Assembly (NCBI GenBank): GCA_937885475.1
Contig: CAKZZR010000178.1
Location: 1 to 26,401 of the forward strand
Reading direction: 5' to 3'
From: an uncultured Treponema sp.
Lineage (GTDB): Bacteria; Spirochaetota; Spirochaetia; Treponematales; Treponemataceae
DNA length: 26,401 bases
Made by a program: the position numbers and the translations under genes. Shown in pieces: positions 24,901 to 26,401 of this stretch. Each line of letters begins with the position of its first letter. Position 1 is the stretch's first letter. A model generated the notes under the pieces. That model searched no databases and was not told the origin of the DNA. It was given only the letters and a program-made list of their open reading frames with translations.

Positions 24901-26401
24901 TCATTCTATTGTTCAAACAACATTTCTAAGAGCGGCTATCTTGAACTGTTCACAAATGGTGTGCGCTCGCTGAACAACATCAACAACGATGATGCCCACG
25001 ACACAAACGGCAGCGGCTCTGCAATTGGTAGCGCAATCGCAGACTGGGCAAACTACTACAACCGCGAGCCAGACTACTACACCACCAAGAATGTGCAGCT
25101 CACGGATGATAGGTATTTAAGGTTCTTTGACATGCACACGGCACAGACACCAAGCGGAAGCAATGCATGGAAGGACTTGAAAAATGCATATTATCCTGTA
25201 ATGGTAATGAATGGTGACAACCCTGTATTTGGTTACATGAATGGTTCAGGCGGACCGGATGTTGCACCTGGAACAGCTCGAGGAACTGGCGCAGGAACAT
25301 ATTATGGTAGCCATGCAATGCCACAGCGTGCTGAGTTCGATGGTACAAGCGGTGCGGAAGTGTATACCGAATATTTGATCAAGGCTTCTGCATGGGATGG
25401 AATGGGTATGGCTGTAGATGAAGGCGGACGCTACTATAATGTTTCATCGTACAACCGCGATGAGGCTGCAATGTCTTTGATTTATGACCGATATGCAGAA
25501 CTATATACAAATGGGCAAGGCTGGGGATCTGGTACGGGTTATTCACAATACAGTGGAAACTGGTCCTATAATGAAAATAATAATGCTATTACGCTTGACT
25601 CCATGAATTACAGCACAGGTGTTCTTTTAGGTCGATATATGTATCCAAAACTGATTGCAAACGGTAACTCAAAAACAGGCACTGCAAAAGTGTACATGGC
25701 ATACTATGATGACGGTACAGGTGAGATATTATTTAGAAATTTCCAACTTGGAAGAACGGTTTCAGGTACTGCTTATAACTTGGATACTTCTTCTAGTGAT
25801 AAAAATTCTACAACTTATGGACAAAAGATTAATTTCAGAGAGAATTATTATACTAGAGCAACTACTGCACAAACTAATTCTTCAATTGCATGGAATACCG
25901 GTCGCCTTACCGCTGTTTCATCAGGTTCAAAGTATTACGATATGGTCGTAACAAGCGACAACCATGTTGTAATCGTGTACTACGATGAGGATGATTCTAA
26001 ACTCAAGCTCATCTACTCAACAAATGCGGTTGACGGCTCAAGTCCAACGGCAGCCGTTGCTTGGACAACTTCTTCCGTTGACTTCCCAAGCTATGCGGGT
26101 ACATATGTTTCTATGGCTATTGATTCAAGCAACGGTATTCATATTGCCGCCTTTGACGCAAGTGATGCGGACTTGAAGTATTTCTACTTGCAAAGCTACA
26201 GTTCAACTTCGCTCACAAGCATGACCGTAGATGCGGCAGGTTCTGTAGGTCACTGGACGGGCATCGCAATCTGTACGGACACCGACAATGCAGAGTTGTA
26301 CGGAAAGCCTGTTATCAGCTACTACAACTCAACCGAGACAGGTACGCGCGAGTCAATCAAGATGGCATATCCAAAAGCAGCCATCGGAAGCATTACAGCA
26401 G
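12946..26401 (+). CDS. Giant repetitive Ig-like surface lipoprotein, 3' end outside window
   Basis: The frame runs open from ATG 12946 (AGGAG six bases upstream) to the window edge: 4485 complete codons with no stop, checked by translating the whole stretch. A lipoprotein signal peptide ends in VFSSC, with the anchored Cys at 29. Ig-like modules follow, most with the signatures DxxAP at the start and DxAGN or DxxGN near the end (for example KIDNTAP, KDSAGR). Residues 774-2554 are three tandem super-repeats of five modules each, listed separately; an extended first module of a fourth copy follows. Residues about 2833-3890 hold more diverged Ig-like units. Near 3895-4030 a TIG/IPT-like domain occurs (FIKIEGFNLSP … GVRSLNNINNDDA), then Tyr/Gly/Asn-rich sequence and propeller-like strands to the edge. 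No catalytic motif was found. A long surface stalk, adhesin or carbohydrate-binding fibre is inferred; true length and C-terminus are unknown. Confidence 0.9.
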   Translation, partial: MKKISLCLKSFVFASSLALAFICSVFSSCEVGLGESVDTSAPSLKIDYPADGKVIMSAFTMHGTASDDTSISSVTIDVSSTSNQSGDVVLKSYTATYNSLKKEWTAAINLYNESSSCFDLADGEYKFLVTAKDSAGRTTEQSTVYKIDNTAPVVVLNRPGIGDTYGRTVKVTGNIADSNDASTLYFTAYRINDDGSLGEKINTQEYNVATGALERIVGKLSDDASESDLNEVYKAFYENSTVDGTANVYCTVEVSDSALEYQRYVSLLDEDAQSLVVSRLRTPASGTYATTVSGNLSTGYYLNSDIYKDVLSEKGYALKISDLTKIFNGTYEASLTDDDTRGEDGSAQTVTDKIKEILASYEISTASMESLDSSKISMFSVNPSNAPYYEVSGYKFEADSTGKKSFGGLTNESKITISVSQGRDQIDLVPDSVSVYVQKCDEDGTYTKNSAEYPKTQLIYSVDQINAMTDAAAKSSATAARKEAVTGSSESIKIVTEIGRLAVGASYLVIVEGKDLDDNEIETDDGNLYGFRVQSNGKPPVVTLNEEPADLSVCNAAEFTLSGSLTVYAESAKLYYSITASNEKGSGILYYPAGANEGAESAAELAANFAEVPLNDDLTWSLPITKELVSIPADALYLYTVTLRAVDNDGNLSAEYARRVHVDTAKPVISNIQVSRDVTNATGDTIPTVNGNITISANVSDNYMLSDDGTQIIFYNKDDQSIELQKYTKVSDSFFSKSFNTSGMDVGDIIVKFILKDAAGNTDEVTKEIHVDQSTDKPQVTMQGDVKDAALVQPADIVSGHNLFSQSGEISASIKDANNDTIDSVLVEYHANTIPENDSEWKVLAQATGSSSTYNLSAPLLMKGTTTVLPEGVYFIRLMVTDKKSDNSAAASTVVGPFCIAIDDKAPVFSLSKDSASGSYMPKNQDITVTGTVMDSSGSVTVSRYDNIEGTGTVYSTATLTPSDAASIKAEAGVTWTDTITGVGDSGNTFYYIASDKYGRKTTLQFMYKIDSVAPSVYPGWTASMDNNPTADWTNTTAFTFKIPVSDAWDTQANKVLTDAAGVDKVTIYVYEGAADANGDPTSSGAMSMGGKYKDSTNGADNYYYTYNSTQSITTNGTSFVTIKAKDLAGAGNESGVLASYTLKIDTVAPTVSLVNIPDNSLSLVGNDISAAGYAVSATVTDNNGGSGIDSVTIKENGTVIATGVFDDDSGNYSFTLPKARLTTGTHTFVVHAKDIAGNVNSDTSISVTVDADAPKFSGVSYSPTAASVSDENVADSEVSVVNGIVNITGTITDETMLPDSGSTVIYWKATVTSGTQTQGAGSAVSKSGTVNMTTTGLSSYAFSFKLDTKELKDGTCVVQMNAVDKATNRSADNASNSSVSFTIQQRSDYPIANLESSIGQTSLSDENVTASAIVDAKNVLSKDGKITGTLTDDDGIGAILMEYSTAKNGSYTSLYSVRGGNKTTYSLGAPLDALTSAGIYWIRLTITDDTAGNGKRLDGSDAVKTVIGPFAIGIDNEIPTLSISTEQGQFKAANTAFTVRGLTYDDSGEVTIDRYYLDDNGVTKRAEKTLPFTSLTSETSWEDTITAAEVGDTAHVFTYVATDKFGNTTKQTFKFVIDNYAPTNYDNATQQLGSSSWQGTSTYTFDGVYVSDAWNHTSSAEYPSTSVSGIEAVYLTIDSGTPIAMSPGSLKGDSAKDKNFTLYTSTQPLKDGSHTAVITAKDKAGKTSGSLATYTVKIDTTAPTVSAVTTTGGKTSLTAVDINAFDIIVTAADGPSDSAFGTETSGISSVNIYKNGSSIANTTTLSGGTYAVRIPSTELTTGNHTFTVYVTDAAGNTNNSKSVGITVDVTPPTVENVSYSPTVASALNDNTEYVNGVITVNGKVTDETKLGTTGALSWTFEQTEAAATNTNDGFTATTASGTVDLSGNASESFSFKIATDLVADGTYTLTVTATDAANNTATTAQGAYVKTGILVNQSTNIPSITLNGVNVAATSEQLKTGANLYGMGNNTLNVTVTDDDGIATITYKVDSNEVVSVPIDNSPLSKTFAIDMTQFGSGDHTLHITATDISKDISGNSAAVSTSSLKDTDGGTSAAMLFAYDDDAPSISISTVSKGGEDVAYTNGMWLGTNFTVKGSTGDASGIATLEYSNDGSNWTSFNDSIALTAGTAEWSHSLENQSDTQDGKLYYRATDVYGRVSQTAQIAYNIDTVSPVLVSDYIKVKGSLTQDGSTTSQEIALSALSDTWFTAEAVQLIGVGNSSENARALKETNPEEITLTFDENNIYHITAGSLNAFKSTFTLPEGTNKGTLVAVDKAGNKSASIVLTIKVDATAPVISNVLPKDKKTSLTAADISEYYIDVAATDKDGGSAIATVVLKEDTTEIAAATELTDSVYRLSIASEKLTTASHSFVVYVTDKAGNVTASNPQVITVDQTAPAFSNDISYTPQVTVDGNKYVNGTITVSGTITDETRLGTTDALSWKIEKTADAAMNTNAGVSATTATGTVSLSGGKSELFSFTIDTKTVVDGTYTLTLTAKDAAQNTQTKEFANIVIDQDTDRPVITFTNLTLTSGMTNSAPIWNKADEIYGTVTDDDGVSEVYVSFDGTTWSTTSIFDAGSWSFTFSKGFDDSAKGDGERTIYFKVIDANNTEFVSTTTKSALIHSVKLIDKASTPNKYGYKDAGGKYDSTPFPLLYIKTDTQNPTIPNIYYFAGETSYDDSKFTSDYLKGIEAKIADQTDTDKWTSGTPASVGGTKRRYLYALVHAEDANGVKGISAKWDGTVAENAEVGRANIDEKTLSVFRFDMNAKATGYSNIVFTATDNVDRIVQKDSQIQIDNDAPVISYTSHKDGTQVFGSSSVSVKGISNDIENLYVTVTDSATAPTEIYPNTFTTSASKTNSWKLASEKTSAASFTINFAESGNNDTSGEFYAGPLNNYYDLYFSPTSSDDNAETKDMYVWLYGEDSLGNRGAGKSLNLKVNPRGDKPTVEILYPADDNKVGGSIRISGTSAVQNTDVTVSSIYVQIDPAYNGSFDETWYTALETKKSTIEDSEYLKIVDQATIGKGILASGDVKNWNLTINTYKELENDKEISTIGLRVYAVSSGGKVSEASQVSFQIDPNVPVIGDPEKGSLKLEKHENDAADGAVLKTIPYTSGMYISGIWYLKGSVYDDSGIKTITLHDSFDGTTKSLIGNTSYSSYLAEDGVNVVTSGEGKNYQMNIPIGKSSGFGTVTYTLTAIENTQVNLSSQTKIEINYDNVNPAFTLTDATWENALAADTSLVVQNSNGTYSISGKVNENADTNNNTQSGFNRIAMFFTRTLNNTTYVIDPMIAGGTNGTANRYASTEFEYNAVDGIYWRKYETATVDASNGTVTLASELKNIRKGGLCKIDDVLFLISDVDSTNNKITLDSSPASGGTKTAYFALAQIIDHVTTEDFGDVHTQAYNENTTLPMGYGDDGDQMCETVIKSGTTWNWTAEINSSLILDGSVDVHFVAYDKAGNLTKANYSGTVKNNQPRIAGIIYGHDDNLSGSIEDSELRKGYTGLYTKAVSGFTNGYSTATKKVDVINLSGDGTSISEDFTASSALLNLKGRFLLRPEIVGGNIGIDYQYSVTKSDASEAYVTSDSTVLSTQHASGDNVRSGDTALSDIDLTLADLLAGGIKDGDLQKFAFVLYDKTEGLSGDARQKATINIWANVALQDNTAPTASIAPFYWESASKNSLYENKSANGHIELENDLPPTKFTQNGSTIYDRDPKVSGKITLRGIAKDNSHLSSISVTVPNFKSNGNTTLALATYDYDNSKWTLGSEDMDTNGWSAKIEEETFSNTDGHTVKWALNLNTALITTVAAADVKVTVSATDHGIASVVDGTVSYSPRTAGAGVESSTSATSTTQTTTSANTPYYKMDVVPYMTKISTPNRTKSGLKDNNIRSASGKYSIIKGSTADFIKIEGFNLSPATGAVRIKNEANAKSTSSTATDGIGVAFSNIASDFTSFYCSNNISKSGYLELFTNGVRSLNNINNDDAHDTNGSGSAIGSAIADWANYYNREPDYYTTKNVQLTDDRYLRFFDMHTAQTPSGSNAWKDLKNAYYPVMVMNGDNPVFGYMNGSGGPDVAPGTARGTGAGTYYGSHAMPQRAEFDGTSGAEVYTEYLIKASAWDGMGMAVDEGGRYYNVSSYNRDEAAMSLIYDRYAELYTNGQGWGSGTGYSQYSGNWSYNENNNAITLDSMNYSTGVLLGRYMYPKLIANGNSKTGTAKVYMAYYDDGTGEILFRNFQLGRTVSGTAYNLDTSSSDKNSTTYGQKINFRENYYTRATTAQTNSSIAWNTGRLTAVSSGSKYYDMVVTSDNHVVIVYYDEDDSKLKLIYSTNAVDGSSPTAAVAWTTSSVDFPSYAGTYVSMAIDSSNGIHIAAFDASDADLKYFYLQSYSSTSLTSMTVDAAGSVGHWTGIAICTDTDNAELYGKPVISYYNSTETGTRESIKMAYPKAAIGSITA
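15265..17103 (+). repeat. Super-repeat copy 1 in the giant lipoprotein (about 613 residues)
   Basis: Residues 774-1386. Five Ig-like modules in order, recognised by landmarks: STDKP opening with IRLMVTD; GPFCIAIDDKAP; YKIDSVAP ending in SDAW; KIDTVAPTVS with TTGTHTFVVHAKDIAGN; and VDADAP with YSPT, ITGTITDET and a closing DGTCVVQMNAVDKATN. The same landmarks recur in the same order in copies 2 and 3. Confidence 0.75.
17104..18879 (+). repeat. Super-repeat copy 2 in the giant lipoprotein (592 residues)
   Basis: Residues 1387-1978. Same module order as copy 1: RSDYP with IRLTITD; GPFAIGIDNEIP; VIDNYAP to SDAW; KIDTTAPTVS with TTGNHTFTVYVTDAAGN; and VDVTPP with YSPT, YVNGVITVNGKVTDETKLGT and DGTYTLTVTATDAANN. 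Confidence 0.75.
18880..20607 (+). repeat. Super-repeat copy 3 in the giant lipoprotein (576 residues)
   Basis: Residues 1979-2554. STNIP with VTDDDGI; FAYDDDAP; NIDTVSP to SDTW; KVDATAPVIS with TTASHSFVVYVTDKAGN; and VDQTAP with YTP, YVNGTITVSGTITDETRLGT and DGTYTLTLTAKDAAQN. The last module is most like that of copy 2 (TDET.LGTT.ALSW shared), which suggests a more recent duplication of that part. Confidence 0.75.
20608..21441 (+). repeat. Partial fourth super-repeat (first module only, with insertion)
   Basis: Residues 2555-2832 open with DTDRP and contain GTVTDDDGVSEVYVS, matching the first module of the other copies (TDDDGI). The segment is about 278 residues, twice the usual module, and the next module opens with QIDNDAPVIS without the GPF landmark, so regular repetition breaks down here. 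Confidence 0.5.
24628..25035 (+). other. TIG/IPT-like domain within the giant lipoprotein
   Basis: Residues about 3895-4030. YYKMDVVPYMTKI opens the segment, then an IIKGSTADFIKIEGFNLSP strand-turn typical of TIG/IPT folds, and a closing GYLELFTNGVRSLNNINNDDA. I recall similar segments in other large Treponema proteins, just before Asn/Tyr-rich regions like the one that follows here (NYYNREPDYY). The change from Ig modules is abrupt, after a Ser/Thr-rich linker at about 24550-24620. Confidence 0.45.
25180..26401 (+). other. Propeller-like repeat region at the open 3' end of the giant gene
   Basis: Residues about 4079-4485. Repeating four-strand patterns appear: KVYMAYYDDGTGEILFRNFQ, HVVIVYYDEDDSKLKLIYST, GIHIAAFDASDADLKYFYLQ and GKPVISYYNSTE … IKMAYP. 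Strands of the type V-x-x-x-Y-Y-D followed by D-x-K-L-x-Y recur at about 60-residue spacing, suggesting blades of a beta-propeller. The count of blades cannot be known because the window ends inside the region. Confidence 0.4.

Noticed and set aside
1..26401. Search for tRNA, rRNA, transposase, integrase or phage genes
   Set aside because: None was recognised by eye in either strand; the only mobile-type hints are the inverted-repeat element at 2-119 and the ATPase remnant at 5492-5677.

Overview
The window reads as chromosomal DNA of a host-associated (rumen or gut) spirochaete, most likely a Treponema. The reasons are a run of Sec/lipobox lipoproteins with relaxed spirochaete-style lipoboxes, heavy use of bacterial Ig-like (Big_2-type) modules, starch-active enzymes and moderate GC. 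This is inferred from gene style; the window has no rRNA or other taxonomic marker. All recognisable intact genes are on the + strand.

Layout. Positions 1-453 hold no convincing gene: a nested inverted-repeat element (2-119), then a sigma70-type promoter behind a long A-tract, serving the first lipoprotein. Positions 454-2103 encode an Ig-only lipoprotein. Positions 2192-5437 encode a large lipoprotein alpha-amylase whose catalytic domain resembles periplasmic MalS, followed by a clear terminator. The gap to the next gene carries the decayed C-terminal end of an AAA-type ATPase on the - strand and a new promoter. Positions 5728-9375 encode a second, different GH13 lipoprotein with a CBM26-like starch-binding module and a PKD domain. 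After a promoter and a hairpin terminator, 9526-12126 encodes a lipoprotein with starch-binding and beta-sandwich modules but no catalytic domain. Then come a terminator, a small DUF4160-DUF2442 gene pair (12211-12716), and a giant lipoprotein gene that starts at 12946 and is still open at the window end (at least 4485 codons).

How it fits together. The two amylases and the non-catalytic starch binder share a homologous N-terminal module of about 150-180 residues after the lipid-anchored Cys, and similar pre-start DNA. They look like parts of one cell-surface or periplasmic starch-degrading set: binding protein, MalS-like amylase and second GH13 enzyme. This would be functionally analogous to, but not homologous in layout with, the Bacteroidetes Sus system. 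The Ig-only lipoprotein heads the first transcription unit. The giant protein is built mainly of Ig-like modules, including three tandem copies of a five-module, about 590-residue super-repeat, and ends (in this window) in a TIG-like and propeller-like region. It looks like a surface stalk or adhesin, and its link to starch use is only positional.
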